From NCBI RefSeq assembly GCF_020176715.1, contig NZ_JAIVMF010000002.1:248001-312000 (forward strand): DNA of 64,000 nt. The letters are read 5' to 3'. Of this stretch, positions 1-9,244 are shown one piece after another; the first letter of the stretch is position 1; each line of letters starts with the position of its first letter. The notes beneath the pieces are model-generated. The model did no database searches and was not told where the DNA came from. It saw only the letters and a program-made list of their open reading frames with translations. Source of the DNA: Stappia stellulata. GTDB lineage: Bacteria; Pseudomonadota; Alphaproteobacteria; Rhizobiales; Stappiaceae. Position numbers and translations under genes: made by a program.

Positions 1-817
1 CGGCTATGTTTCCATTCGCCACGGTCTCAAGGGGCCGAATCATGCGGTCGTCACCGCCTGCTCGACCGGCTCGCACGCCATTGGCGATGCCGCCCGTCTG
101 ATCGCGCTGGACGATGCCGACATGATGGTGGCCGGCGGCACGGAATCTCCCGTCTGCCGGATCTCGCTTGCCGGCTTTGCCGCCGCGCGGGCGCTCTCCA
201 CCGGTTTCAACGAAAATCCCAAGGGCGCGTCGCGTCCCTACGACAAGGACCGCGACGGTTTCGTCATGGGCGAGGGCGCCGGGGTGGTCGTGCTCGAGGA
301 ATACGAGCGTGCCAAGGCCCGCGGCGCCAAGATCTATGGCGAAGTGGTCGGCTACGGCCTGTCGGGCGACGCCTATCACATCACCGCACCGTCGTCGGAC
401 GGCGATGGCGCCTATCGCTGCATGCAGGCCGCGCTCAAGCGCGCCGGCATGACGCTCGGCGAGGTGGATTACGTCAACGCCCATGGCACCTCGACGCCGC
501 TCGGCGACGAGATCGAGCTCGGTGCGGTCCAGCGGCTCGCCGGCGATGCCGCGTCGCGTCTCACCATGTCCTCGACGAAATCCTCGACCGGGCATCTTCT
601 GGGTGCTGCCGGTGCGATCGAGGCGATCTTCTCGCTGCTGGCGATGCGCGACAACATCGTGCCGCCGACGATCAATCTCGAAAACCCGTCCGTGGAGACC
701 GAGATCGACCTGGTTCCGAACACCGCCAAGCGCATGACGGTGGACACGGCCCTGTCCAATTCCTTCGGGTTTGGCGGGACCAATGCGTCCCTCGTCTTCC
801 GCAAGGTTGCGGCCTGA
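1..817 (+). CDS. fabF: 3-oxoacyl-ACP synthase II (5' end outside window)
   Basis: Condensing enzyme that elongates acyl-ACP with malonyl-ACP in cytoplasmic fatty acid synthesis. The reading frame is open from base 2. The Cys-His-His triad of the KAS I/II family is visible: the nucleophile in TACSTGSHAIG near base 57, NAHGTSTPLGD near 480 and TGHLLGAAGAIE near 590. The C-terminal glycine-rich end SFGFGGTNASLVF is typical. Roughly the first 150 residues lie outside the window. It precedes mltG on the same strand, a pairing common in alphaproteobacteria. Family identity is secure; FabF rather than FabB is inferred from the motif context and the mltG neighbour. Confidence 0.95.
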   Translation, partial: GYVSIRHGLKGPNHAVVTACSTGSHAIGDAARLIALDDADMMVAGGTESPVCRISLAGFAAARALSTGFNENPKGASRPYDKDRDGFVMGEGAGVVVLEEYERAKARGAKIYGEVVGYGLSGDAYHITAPSSDGDGAYRCMQAALKRAGMTLGEVDYVNAHGTSTPLGDEIELGAVQRLAGDAASRLTMSSTKSSTGHLLGAAGAIEAIFSLLAMRDNIVPPTINLENPSVETEIDLVPNTAKRMTVDTALSNSFGFGGTNASLVFRKVAA

Positions 818-818
818 C

Positions 819-839
819 GCCGGCGCCTTGCGCGCCGGC
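819..839 (+). terminator. stem-loop after fabF
   Basis: An 8-bp perfect GC stem (819-826 with 832-839) and a 5-base loop begin just after the fabF stop. There is no U-run, so it may be a weak terminator or an mRNA-stabilising hairpin. Confidence 0.4.
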
Positions 840-931
840 TGACTGACAGCACGAACGGGCTTCGCGGTTTGGCCATAATTTCACGGCATGTGGCGAACCC
901 AATCCTTCGATCAAACTGACCGGATGGGGTT

Positions 932-2122
932 ATGAGCGACAAGCCGACCGAAGATCCCGACAGCGGTACCGATGGCGAAACGCCGCTGTATCGGCCGAAC
1001 CCGAAGAGCCCGCGCGAGGCGATCCAGCCCGAGCCGGCGCCACAGCCGCCCGCGCGCTCGCGCCATGTGCGCAATCCGGTCGTCATCGTCATCAACTTCC
1101 TGCTGTCGCTGGCCGTACTTGGCGTCATCGCCGCCGGCGGCCTGCTCTATTGGGGCAAGGCCGAGTTCGAGGCGCCGGGGCCCTCCGTTTCCGAAAAGAC
1201 GGTGATCATCTCCTCGGGATCGAGCCTGCAGCAGATCGCCGACACGCTGGAGAACCAGGGCGTCATCGACAATGCCTATCTGTTCTGGGCGGGCGTGCGC
1301 GCCTACAAGAATGCCGGCAAGCTGAAGGCTGGCGAATATGCCTTCGCGCCGGGAAGCTCGATGCGCGAGGTGATGGAAGACCTGGTGAGCGGCAAGGCCG
1401 TCTATCACACGGTCACCGTGCCGGAGGGCTGGACGAGCCAGCAGATCGTCGAGCGGGTGCGCGAGCATCCGGTTCTGACCGGACAGCTCGACGAGATCCC
1501 GCCGGAAGGGGCGCTGCTGCCGGAAACCTATACCTTCACGCGCGGCGCCACGCGGGCGCAGATCATCAACCAGATGCAGGCGGCCCAGAAGAAGGCGCTC
1601 GCCGAGATCTGGGACCGGCGGGTCGAGGGTCTGCCGATCGAGACGCCCGAGGATCTGGTGATCCTGGCGTCAGTGGTCGAAAAGGAAACCGCGCGCGCCG
1701 ACGAACGGCCCCGCGTCGCCGGCGTCTTCGTCAACCGGCTGCGCCGCGGTATGCGGCTGCAGTCCGATCCGACCATTCTCTACGGGCTTTATGGCGGCGA
1801 TGCGTGGAACCAGGATCGCTCGGGGATCACCCGTTCGCAACTCGACGCACGCAATCCCTACAACACCTATCAGATCGACGGACTGCCGCCGGGGCCGATC
1901 GGCAATCCGGGCCGTGCGGCTATGGAAGCCGTTGCCAATCCGTCGCGCACCAAGGACCTGTTCTTCGTCGCTGACGGCACGGGCGGTCACGTCTTCGCCG
2001 AGACCTACGAGCAGCATCAGCGCAACGTGATCAAGTGGCGCGAGATCGAACGGGCACGACGCCAGCAGGAGCGCGAGAACTCCTCCGGCGAAACGTCCGG
2101 CGGCAGCGGCAACGACGGCTAG
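932..2122 (+). CDS. mltG: endolytic murein transglycosylase MltG
   Basis: Inner-membrane lytic transglycosylase that cleaves nascent glycan strands and so limits peptidoglycan chain length. The protein has 396 residues: a polar Pro-rich cytoplasmic tail (about 1-48), one membrane segment (about 49-72), and a periplasmic YceG domain. The catalytic glutamate lies in ASVVEKETARADE, followed by VAGVFVNRLRRGM and LQSDPTILYGL. The C-terminal motif LPPGPIGNPG is also canonical. ATG 932 follows a GGGG sequence. The 110-base gap to fabF contains a hairpin, so mltG may be read through or have its own promoter. Confidence 0.95.
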   Translation: MSDKPTEDPDSGTDGETPLYRPNPKSPREAIQPEPAPQPPARSRHVRNPVVIVINFLLSLAVLGVIAAGGLLYWGKAEFEAPGPSVSEKTVIISSGSSLQQIADTLENQGVIDNAYLFWAGVRAYKNAGKLKAGEYAFAPGSSMREVMEDLVSGKAVYHTVTVPEGWTSQQIVERVREHPVLTGQLDEIPPEGALLPETYTFTRGATRAQIINQMQAAQKKALAEIWDRRVEGLPIETPEDLVILASVVEKETARADERPRVAGVFVNRLRRGMRLQSDPTILYGLYGGDAWNQDRSGITRSQLDARNPYNTYQIDGLPPGPIGNPGRAAMEAVANPSRTKDLFFVADGTGGHVFAETYEQHQRNVIKWREIERARRQQERENSSGETSGGSGNDG

Positions 2123-2183
2123 GCGGCCGGCGGACGGCACGCGGGTGCCGGTTCCTCCAGGCGGGTGCAAACGGGGCAAGCCG

Positions 2184-3125
2184 ATGGGCGATACGTCATC
2201 ACAGGGGTCCGGAGCGGGCCGGTCCGGCGGCGCGGCCGTGCTGTCCAGCATGACCGGCTTCGGCCGCGTCGATGCGGGCGAGGGCGGCGCGCGCTGGACC
2301 TGGGAGTTGCGCTCCGTCAACGGCAAGGGGCTCGATGTGCGCCTGCGCCTGCCGACCGGTCTTGAGGTGCTGGAAAGCCATTGCCGAGACACGGTCGCGG
2401 GCCTGCTTTCGCGCGGCAATGTCACCGTCGGGCTGAGCTTCCAGCGGGCCCAGGGCGAGGCCGTTCCCCAGATCAACGAAGCGGCGCTGAACGCCTTTCT
2501 CGCCGCGCTCGAGACGGTTCACCGCCGGGTGCCGGATGCAGCCCCGGTGGCGCTTGAAGGCATTCTCGCCCATCGCGGCATCATCGAGTGGAAAGAACCC
2601 GAAGAGGATCCGGCCGAGCGCGAGCGCCTGCTCTCCGCGCTCAAGGCCAGTCTGGCGGAGGCGCTGCAGGCGCTCGTCGACATGCGCCGCAGCGAAGGTG
2701 CGGCGATCGAAACGGTCCTGCGCGGGCAGCTTGCCGAAATTGCGCGGCTGACGCAGGCCGCGGAAGCCGCGCCGTCGCGCAGCCCGCAGGCCATTCGCGC
2801 CCGGCTTGCCGCCCAGGTCGAGGCCTTGCTCGGCACCGGCGCGCCGCTCGACGCGGAGCGGTTGCACCAGGAAGCGGTGCTGCTTGCGACCAAGGCCGAT
2901 ATTCGCGAGGAACTGGACCGGCTGCAGGCCCATGTCGAGGCGGCGCTGTCGCTCCTCGACGGCGGCGGCGCGGTCGGGCGGCGGCTGGATTTTCTGGCGC
3001 AGGAGTTCAACCGCGAGGCCAACACGCTGTGTTCCAAGTCGAACGGAACCGAATTGACCGCCATCGGTCTTGAGCTCAAGACGGTGATCGACCAGATGCG
3101 CGAGCAGATACAGAACCTGGAGTAG
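2184..3125 (+). CDS. yicC: YicC family endoribonuclease
   Basis: YicC/YloC family protein, linked in the literature to endoribonuclease activity and RNA turnover. It has the family N-terminal signature SMTGFGR (codon 23 from this start) and the C-terminal block FNREANTLCSKSN followed by a helical end. A GTG at 2145 would add 13 residues, and ATG 2250 would start right at MTGFGR. ATG 2184 is chosen because GGGGCAAG precedes it, but the start is uncertain. It ends 6 bases before gmk, and yicC-gmk is a widely conserved pair. Confidence 0.9.
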   Translation: MGDTSSQGSGAGRSGGAAVLSSMTGFGRVDAGEGGARWTWELRSVNGKGLDVRLRLPTGLEVLESHCRDTVAGLLSRGNVTVGLSFQRAQGEAVPQINEAALNAFLAALETVHRRVPDAAPVALEGILAHRGIIEWKEPEEDPAERERLLSALKASLAEALQALVDMRRSEGAAIETVLRGQLAEIARLTQAAEAAPSRSPQAIRARLAAQVEALLGTGAPLDAERLHQEAVLLATKADIREELDRLQAHVEAALSLLDGGGAVGRRLDFLAQEFNREANTLCSKSNGTELTAIGLELKTVIDQMREQIQNLE

Positions 3126-3131
3126 GGGCGA

Positions 3132-3824
3132 ATGAGCGAAGCGCAAACCGGAACGGTGGTCACAGCCGACGAGGCCGAGGCGCAGCGGCGCGGGTTGATG
3201 CTCGTGCTGTCGTCGCCCTCGGGCGCCGGAAAATCCACCATCGCGCGCCAGCTCCTGGAGCAGGAGAGCAATCTCAAGCTCTCCATCTCCGTCACGACCC
3301 GCCCGCGCCGATCGAGCGAGATCGACGGCGTTCACTACCATTTCATCACGCGCGAGCGCTTCGAGCAGATGCGCGACCGCAACGAGCTGCTGGAGTGGGC
3401 CGAGGTCCACGGCAACTACTACGGCACGCCGAGCGATCCGGTCGAGGAAGCGCTGTCCCAGGGGCAGGACGTGCTGTTCGACATCGACATCCAGGGCACG
3501 TTCCAGCTCTATGAGGCGGTGCGGCCGGACGTCGTATCGGTCTTCATCCTTCCGCCGTCGATCGCGGAGATGAAGTCGCGGCTGCACCGGCGGGCGGAAG
3601 ACACGCCGGACGTGATCCAGCGCCGCCTCAAGACCGCCGTCGGCGAGATGAAGCACTGGTCGAAATACGACTATGTCATCGTCAACGAGGACCTGCAGCG
3701 GGCCTATGACGGGGCGCGGTCGATCCTGCGCGCCGAGCGGCTGCGGCGCGAGCGCTGCCCGGCCATCGGCACGTTCATCGAGGGCATGGTCGAGGATCTG
3801 CGCCGCGAAACCGACGGGGCCTGA
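3132..3824 (+). CDS. gmk: guanylate kinase
   Basis: Phosphorylates GMP or dGMP to the diphosphate in purine metabolism; cytoplasmic. The 230-residue protein carries the P-loop [12 protein letters not shown] at about residues 29-40, the GMP-binding block SVTTRPRR, and [13 protein letters not shown]. The N-terminus is about 20 residues longer than in compact homologues. It starts 6 bases after yicC and ends 36 bases from the convergent rsmA stop. Confidence 0.96.
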   Translation: MSEAQTGTVVTADEAEAQRRGLMLVLSSPSGAGKSTIARQLLEQESNLKLSISVTTRPRRSSEIDGVHYHFITRERFEQMRDRNELLEWAEVHGNYYGTPSDPVEEALSQGQDVLFDIDIQGTFQLYEAVRPDVVSVFILPPSIAEMKSRLHRRAEDTPDVIQRRLKTAVGEMKHWSKYDYVIVNEDLQRAYDGARSILRAERLRRERCPAIGTFIEGMVEDLRRETDGA

Positions 3825-3860
3825 CGGGCCTCTGGCGGTACGAGACAGCGGCCCTGCGGC

Positions 3861-4697
3861 TTATGCGAAAGCCTGCGCCAGTTTCACGAATTCCGCGATA
3901 TCCAGTTCCTCCGCCCGGCGGGTCGGCTCGATCCCGGCGGCCTCGAGGCGGTCTTGCGCGTCGCTGGCAAGGGTCTTCAGGCTCGCCCGCAGCATCTTGC
4001 GCCGCTGCCCGAAGGCGGCTGCGGTAACCCGCTCCAGCGCCTTCAGATCGCAGGGCAGGGGCGTGGCGCGCGGGGTCAGGTGGACGACGGCGGAGGTCAC
4101 CTTCGGCGGCGGTGTGAAGGCCTTGGGCCCGACATCGAAGGCGATGGTCGCATGGCAGCGCCAGCCGGCGAGAACGCCGAGCCGGCCATAGGCCTTGGAT
4201 CCCGGCGTGGCGACGATCCGCTCGGCCACTTCCTTCTGGAACATCAGCGTCAGCGATTGCCAGGCCGGCGGCCAGCTCTCTTGCGCCACCCAGTCCAGCA
4301 GCAATTGGGTTCCGACATTGTAGGGCAGGTTGGAGACGATCTTCAGCGGCCCGCCGTCGGCGATCTCCGAGAGCCGCAGCGTCAGCGCGTCGGCATTGCG
4401 GATCTCGAGCCGGCCCGGGTAATGCGCCGCGATCTCCTCCAGCGCCGGCAGGCAGCGGGTGTCCTTTTCCACCGCGACCACGCGCCTGGCGCCGGCGACG
4501 AGCAGGGCGCGCGTCAGGCCGCCGGGACCTGGTCCCACTTCCAGCACGGTCGCCTGCGTCAGGTCGCCCGCGGTGCGCGCGATGCGCAGGGTCAGGTTGA
4601 GGTCGAGCAGGAAGTTTTGGCCGAGCGACTTGCGCGCCTGCAGGTCATGCGTGCGGATGACGTCGCGCAGCGGCGGCAGCGTGTCGATCTGGCTCAT
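3861..4697 (-). CDS. rsmA: 16S rRNA dimethyladenosine transferase
   Basis: Dimethylates two adjacent adenosines in the 3' terminal helix of 16S rRNA during late small-subunit assembly (KsgA). There are 278 residues. The SAM-binding motif [12 protein letters not shown] follows [12 protein letters not shown], and the catalytic N-L-P-Y motif is present as [10 protein letters not shown]. The ATG overlaps the pdxA stop (ATGA at 4697-4694), indicating translational coupling. This is the last gene of the lptF-to-rsmA operon, a typical alphaproteobacterial order. Confidence 0.96.
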   Translation of the reverse strand: MSQIDTLPPLRDVIRTHDLQARKSLGQNFLLDLNLTLRIARTAGDLTQATVLEVGPGPGGLTRALLVAGARRVVAVEKDTRCLPALEEIAAHYPGRLEIRNADALTLRLSEIADGGPLKIVSNLPYNVGTQLLLDWVAQESWPPAWQSLTLMFQKEVAERIVATPGSKAYGRLGVLAGWRCHATIAFDVGPKAFTPPPKVTSAVVHLTPRATPLPCDLKALERVTAAAFGQRRKMLRASLKTLASDAQDRLEAAGIEPTRRAEELDIAEFVKLAQAFA

Positions 4698-5722
4698 TCC
4701 ACCAGGCCGGGGTCGGCCATGACGGCGGCCAGCCGCACGGCGGCGGCGAAACTGTCGGCGCGCGCCGTTCCGGAGCCGGCAATCTCCAGCGCCGTGCCGT
4801 GATCGGGCGAGGTGCGCACGAAGGGCAGGCCAAGGGTCGCGTTCACCGCGTCGTGGAAGGCGAGCGTCTTCGCCGGGATCAGTGCCTGGTCGTGATACAT
4901 GGCAAGGGCGCAGTCGTAAGTCGCCCGTGCCTCTTCGTGAAACATCGTGTCGGCGGGAAGCGGTCCGCGCGCATCGATTCCCTCGGCCTGCAACTGCGCG
5001 ACGGCGGGCGCAATGACGTCGGCATCTTCCCGACCGATGGAGCCGTTCTCGCCCGCATGCGGATTGAGCCCGGCAAGGGCCAGCCGTGGCGTCTCGATGC
5101 AAAAGCGCGACACCAGATCGGTGTGGACAACACGGGCGGTCTCGACGATCAGCTCGCGCGTCAGCGCGCCGGGGACAGCGCTTAGCGGGATATGGATGGT
5201 CACGGGCACCGCCAGAAGGTCCGGCCCGGCCAGGAGCATCACGGGACGCACGCTGTCGTGGCCGGCCTCGCGGGCCAGCACGCCGAGGTACTCCGTATGT
5301 CCGGGATGGGCGAAGCCCGCGTCGTAGAGCGCCTTCTTGTTGATCGGATTTGTCACCACCGCTCCGGCGCGGCCCGCGAGCGCGTCGGCAACGGCCATGC
5401 GGATCGAGGCGAGAACCGCTTCGGCATTGGCACTGTCGGCGACACCGGGGCGGTCCTCCACCGATGCGGGAAGGGGAACCACCGGCAAGGCATTGGGAAA
5501 GACTTCCAGGGCCGTTTCGGGCGTGGCCTCACGCAGTTTGACCTTCAGGCCCATGCGCTCGGCGCGGGCCGAAAGCAGCGCCGGGTCGGCAAGGACATAG
5601 AATGGCGGCAGGTCGCGCTCGACCCGCTCGCTATAGGCTTTAAGGGTCACGTCCGGCCCGATCCCGCCCGGGTCGCCCATGGTCACGGCGAGGGGCAGGA
5701 TGCTGCTGCGCATGGCGTTCAT
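4694..5722 (-). CDS. pdxA: 4-hydroxythreonine-4-phosphate dehydrogenase
   Basis: NAD-dependent oxidation of 4-phosphohydroxy-threonine in the DXP-dependent pyridoxal phosphate pathway. The protein has 342 residues. Family motifs visible are [10 protein letters not shown] near the N-terminus, the metal-ligand histidines in AHPGHTEYL and [12 protein letters not shown], and [13 protein letters not shown]. The start ATG at 5722 shares one base with the stop of the upstream surA-like gene; a second in-frame ATG at 5713 is possible. Confidence 0.95.
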   Translation of the reverse strand: MNAMRSSILPLAVTMGDPGGIGPDVTLKAYSERVERDLPPFYVLADPALLSARAERMGLKVKLREATPETALEVFPNALPVVPLPASVEDRPGVADSANAEAVLASIRMAVADALAGRAGAVVTNPINKKALYDAGFAHPGHTEYLGVLAREAGHDSVRPVMLLAGPDLLAVPVTIHIPLSAVPGALTRELIVETARVVHTDLVSRFCIETPRLALAGLNPHAGENGSIGREDADVIAPAVAQLQAEGIDARGPLPADTMFHEEARATYDCALAMYHDQALIPAKTLAFHDAVNATLGLPFVRTSPDHGTALEIAGSGTARADSFAAAVRLAAVMADPGLVE

Positions 5723-6648
5723 CAGCGGTAATCGATGATCGCGCGGCTGCGCAGCTCGCGCAGGTACCGGCGGCTTAGCTGCTGGCCTTCCTTCTGGCGC
5801 AGGTCTTCCTCGACTTCCATGCGGGCGGCGGCATTGCTGTCGATCTCGCGCTTTTCACACACCGCGAAGATCTCGAGACCGTTCGGCGTGGTTTGCGGCG
5901 CGGTGGTCTTGCCGGCGGCGGTCTTTTCCACAAGCTGGCGCAGGTCGTCAGGCAGTTCCGTCTCAAGCCGCAACTGAGCGGGACGCACCACCACTTCGCG
6001 GTATTGCTGCGCCAGCGCTTCCGCCTGGTCGCAGGAATTGAAGGCTGCGCGGAACTTTTCCGCATCCCGGCGGCGCTGGCTCTTGAGCGAGGAGGAAGCC
6101 TTTGCCGGAATGACGAAAATCACCGATTGCAGCCGATATTCCATGCTCTTGCTGGTGTCTTCGTCATCCTTCTTGCGCAGGGCGGCGAGCACATCGGATT
6201 CGGCAATGCGCACCTCCTGGCGGAAGCGGGCGCGCAGGATCTGGCCCCAGCCGATTTCCGCCTCCAGCCGGTCGCGGAGCGTTTCCGGGCGAACGCCGGC
6301 CTGGCGCAGCGCCTGGCCAAGCTGTTTCGGTGACAGTTTCACGCGCCGTGCGAGCGAGGCATAGGCCTCGTCGACTTCGGCCTTGGACACACGGATGCCG
6401 GCGCGGCTGGCTTCCTGCATCTTCAGTTGCTCGTCGATCAGCTCTTCCATTGCCGCGCGCTGCGCGGCCGCGCCACCGCGCCCCGTCGTCAACCGCAGCA
6501 GTCCGGCGCGCTGTTTGATGTCGTAGGAGGTGATCGGCTTGCTGTTGACCACCACCTTGATGGAGGTCTGCGCCGCAACCGGGTCAATCGCCAGACCCGC
6601 CATAAGCAACAGACCGACGGCTGCGAAAAACCAGCGCCTCACAGTCAT
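5722..6648 (-). CDS. surA: SurA-like periplasmic chaperone / peptidyl-prolyl isomerase
   Basis: Predicted periplasmic chaperone for outer-membrane proteins, including LptD encoded just upstream. There are 308 residues with a Sec signal peptide (about 1-27, ending VAAQ). A SurA N-terminal domain follows (NSKPITSYDIKQRAGLL), then helical segments. The C-terminal parvulin region is degenerate: I see no clear copy of the catalytic parvulin motifs, so a chaperone without isomerase activity is plausible. SD-like AAGGGGAA precedes the ATG. The lptD-surA-pdxA-rsmA context is the main support for the name. Confidence 0.85.
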   Translation of the reverse strand: MTVRRWFFAAVGLLLMAGLAIDPVAAQTSIKVVVNSKPITSYDIKQRAGLLRLTTGRGGAAAQRAAMEELIDEQLKMQEASRAGIRVSKAEVDEAYASLARRVKLSPKQLGQALRQAGVRPETLRDRLEAEIGWGQILRARFRQEVRIAESDVLAALRKKDDEDTSKSMEYRLQSVIFVIPAKASSSLKSQRRRDAEKFRAAFNSCDQAEALAQQYREVVVRPAQLRLETELPDDLRQLVEKTAAGKTTAPQTTPNGLEIFAVCEKREIDSNAAARMEVEEDLRQKEGQQLSRRYLRELRSRAIIDYR

Positions 6649-6835
6649 TCCATTCCCCTTTTCGCCTTGCCGGCTCGCCCCTGTGTCGACGGCGATGGTC
6701 CGGCAGCGATCCCGGTCGTGTCAACTGTCACCGTCCGGGTCTGTTTTCGGTAGGCCGTATCCTACGATGCGCAGTGTCGTTGCACCGGAAAAAGGCCAAA
6801 TTCCGGATGCGGACGGCCGTGCGCCGTTCCGGTCA

Positions 6836-9244
6836 TCAATTGTTGCCGTTGGTGGAGAATTGCGTGTCGCCAAGCGTGCGCAGGCCGAACCGCAGGAAGA
6901 ACAACCGGTCCGTGGTCTGGCCGTTGTTGCGGCTGCGGTCTTCCGAATAGGCGAAGGATACGGAAAATCCTTCGTCGTCGTAGCCGAAGCCGACGCTGTC
7001 GCGAACCATGTTGTTGCTTTGCAGGTCGTAACGCACGGAGCCGAAGACGCGCCAGTTCTCCTGCAACCGCAGGCTTGCGGAGCCGATCACTTCCTCGCGG
7101 TCTGTCGGAATGCCGATGTTCGGCTGCGCCGAGAGATAGGCATAGGCGAGATTGCCGGTCACCGGGCCATAGATGCCGGAGGCCTCGATCTGTCCGCGGC
7201 GAACCGCGAAATTGTCGTTGTCGAAGCGGGCCTGTGCGCCGATGCGGAAACCCTGGCGGCTGTCGAAATACAGGCTGCTGACGTAGTCGCTCTGGTCGGT
7301 GGCAAGACCGGACGAGCGGGTCGCGTCCAGAATGTCCGCCGTCCGGAACGAATTGGTGCCCGCCAGCTGGAAGGAACGGCCGAAGAGGGCGCTCACGCTG
7401 AAATGATTGTCGAACTGCAGGCTGTACTTCAGGCCGATGTTGGCGCGGGTGCCGCCCTCGCTGCGGTCGAAGCCGGAGAACTTGTCGTATTCGAACAGCG
7501 TCGTGGAATCGAAGACGATGCTCTGCGCGTCCTCGTTGGGAAGCTCGCCGATGCGGCCCTCGTTCGGGCGCACGATCAGCTGCGCCACCGGTTCGAACAC
7601 CTGGTTGCCGCCGTCGAAGGTGGCAAGGATCGGAAAGCGGTAGTCGATGCCTACGGCGGGCATGATCCGGCCAACGACGGATTCGTCCGTCAGCGCGCCG
7701 ACGGTCTTGTCCTGCGAGGCGAGGAAGAACAGATCGCCCTTCACATAGGCGAAGGGGGTGAACACCTGACCCAAGGGATCGATCACGGTCGTGCGCCAGT
7801 CGGCCTGCAGGCTGGTGCGTGTGAAGGTGCCCTCGACGCCGCGGAAGCGCGTCGTGCCGCCGATCTGGATCGCGTCGGTCCGGTCGCGCGTCAGGCTCGT
7901 CAGGTTGCCGGTCAGCGAGAGCTCGCCGCCCGCGATCGGGTCCTCGAAGATGTAGTTGTAATCCAGCACCGGATGGACGAAGGGCTGCTTGTCCTGGAGC
8001 TGGCTGCCGACCGGGGCGTAGCCGGGCGCGTTGTTCGCTGCGGTGTAGTCTTCCTGCGAGATGCGGAAGGCGTAGCTCCTGAGGTCGAAGCGGTTGCGCT
8101 CGCTCTGCCCCGTCAGATAGATCTGCGAAATGTCGCTCGCGTTGCCGAAATCGGCAAACTTGTAGTCGTTCAGGAAGGCGCGGTCGCTGCGGTAGGAGAC
8201 GTCCCAGCCCCATTTCCAGCGCTGGTTGATGTTGAACTCGCCTTCGGTGGCGACCACGCCGCGGAAGCGGCGGTTGCCGCTCGACGTCGCGTATTCGCCG
8301 GGCCGCGCCTGGATCAGGCCGCCGACGTTGATCGAATAGCTGCCGTCGATAAGCTTCTGGCGCCATTCCGCCTGGGTGAGCAGGCCCTGTTTCGACAGGG
8401 GCGTTGCGGACAGGAGCAGGTCGTAGGTCGGGTCGAGCGCGAAGTAATAGGGTACGGTGACGCCCACGCCGACGCGGTCGCCGACGACGGCGCTCGGTGT
8501 CAGCAGGCCGGTCTTGCGCTTGACGGTCGGATCCGCCATCGAAAAATACGGCAGATAGACCAGCGAGCGTCCAAAGAACTCCAGCGAGGCGTTCTGGAAC
8601 TCGATGGTGCGCTCGGTCTCGTTGTGCACGATCGTCGCCGCGCGCACGCGCCACAGCGGCGGCTTGCCGGGCGGGTTGGTCGGCTTGGTGTAGACCGTGT
8701 AGATGCCGTTGTCGAAGGTCGTCCGGTTGCCGTCTTCGCGGCGCGCGCCATCGGCGATGAAGCGGGTGCGCTGCGGCGTGTCCAGTTGCAGGGCGGTGGC
8801 GAAACCGTCGCGCAGGTCTTCCGAGAGCTCCATCGTCTCCGCCCGCAGGACGTTGCCGTTCGGCTCGGTCAGGCGCACATTGCCTTCCGCGCGTAGGCGG
8901 TTCCGGCGCCGGTCGAACACGACACGCTCGGCTTCCACGGTATTGCCGCCATAGTAGATCTGCACGTTGCCGATGGCGGAAATCCGGTCCCGGTCGAAGT
9001 CGTAGCGCAGTTCCGTCGCTTCCAGCAGCAGCGGCTCGGCCGGATCGACCTGGGTGCCGAGGGCATCGAGGACGCTGTCCTGCGCCCGGGCCGGCGCGGC
9101 GATCAGGTCGGCGGACATCGCGAGCGCGAGGGCGCTAAGACCGGCGAGCGCCGTGCCGCGCAGCATGCGCGCGGCCAGTCCGCTGCGCCCGGCAGCGGTT
9201 GCACGGGTGCTACGAGCCGTCTGCGAAGGACTGGCCACGGCCAT
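6836..9244 (-). CDS. lptD: LPS-assembly protein LptD
   Basis: Outer-membrane barrel that inserts lipopolysaccharide into the outer leaflet with LptE. There are 802 residues: a long signal peptide ending at APARAQD, an LptA-like periplasmic jellyroll (about residues 35-140), then an LptD barrel with many alternating aromatic strands. I find no cysteine in the whole translation, unlike E. coli LptD, whose activation depends on inter-domain disulfides. The ATG at 9244 overlaps the lptG stop by one base; an upstream in-frame start at 9310 would lie inside lptG and is less likely. Confidence 0.93.
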   Translation of the reverse strand: MAVASPSQTARSTRATAAGRSGLAARMLRGTALAGLSALALAMSADLIAAPARAQDSVLDALGTQVDPAEPLLLEATELRYDFDRDRISAIGNVQIYYGGNTVEAERVVFDRRRNRLRAEGNVRLTEPNGNVLRAETMELSEDLRDGFATALQLDTPQRTRFIADGARREDGNRTTFDNGIYTVYTKPTNPPGKPPLWRVRAATIVHNETERTIEFQNASLEFFGRSLVYLPYFSMADPTVKRKTGLLTPSAVVGDRVGVGVTVPYYFALDPTYDLLLSATPLSKQGLLTQAEWRQKLIDGSYSINVGGLIQARPGEYATSSGNRRFRGVVATEGEFNINQRWKWGWDVSYRSDRAFLNDYKFADFGNASDISQIYLTGQSERNRFDLRSYAFRISQEDYTAANNAPGYAPVGSQLQDKQPFVHPVLDYNYIFEDPIAGGELSLTGNLTSLTRDRTDAIQIGGTTRFRGVEGTFTRTSLQADWRTTVIDPLGQVFTPFAYVKGDLFFLASQDKTVGALTDESVVGRIMPAVGIDYRFPILATFDGGNQVFEPVAQLIVRPNEGRIGELPNEDAQSIVFDSTTLFEYDKFSGFDRSEGGTRANIGLKYSLQFDNHFSVSALFGRSFQLAGTNSFRTADILDATRSSGLATDQSDYVSSLYFDSRQGFRIGAQARFDNDNFAVRRGQIEASGIYGPVTGNLAYAYLSAQPNIGIPTDREEVIGSASLRLQENWRVFGSVRYDLQSNNMVRDSVGFGYDDEGFSVSFAYSEDRSRNNGQTTDRLFFLRFGLRTLGDTQFSTNGNN

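Noticed and set aside
3861-5102. 413-codon extension of rsmA
   Set aside because: The added N-terminal part is out-of-frame pdxA sequence; the ATG at 4697 overlapping the pdxA stop is the family start.
6530-8896. 788-codon open frame antisense to lptD
   Set aside because: Same composition effect; lptD and the surA gene on the minus strand explain the region.
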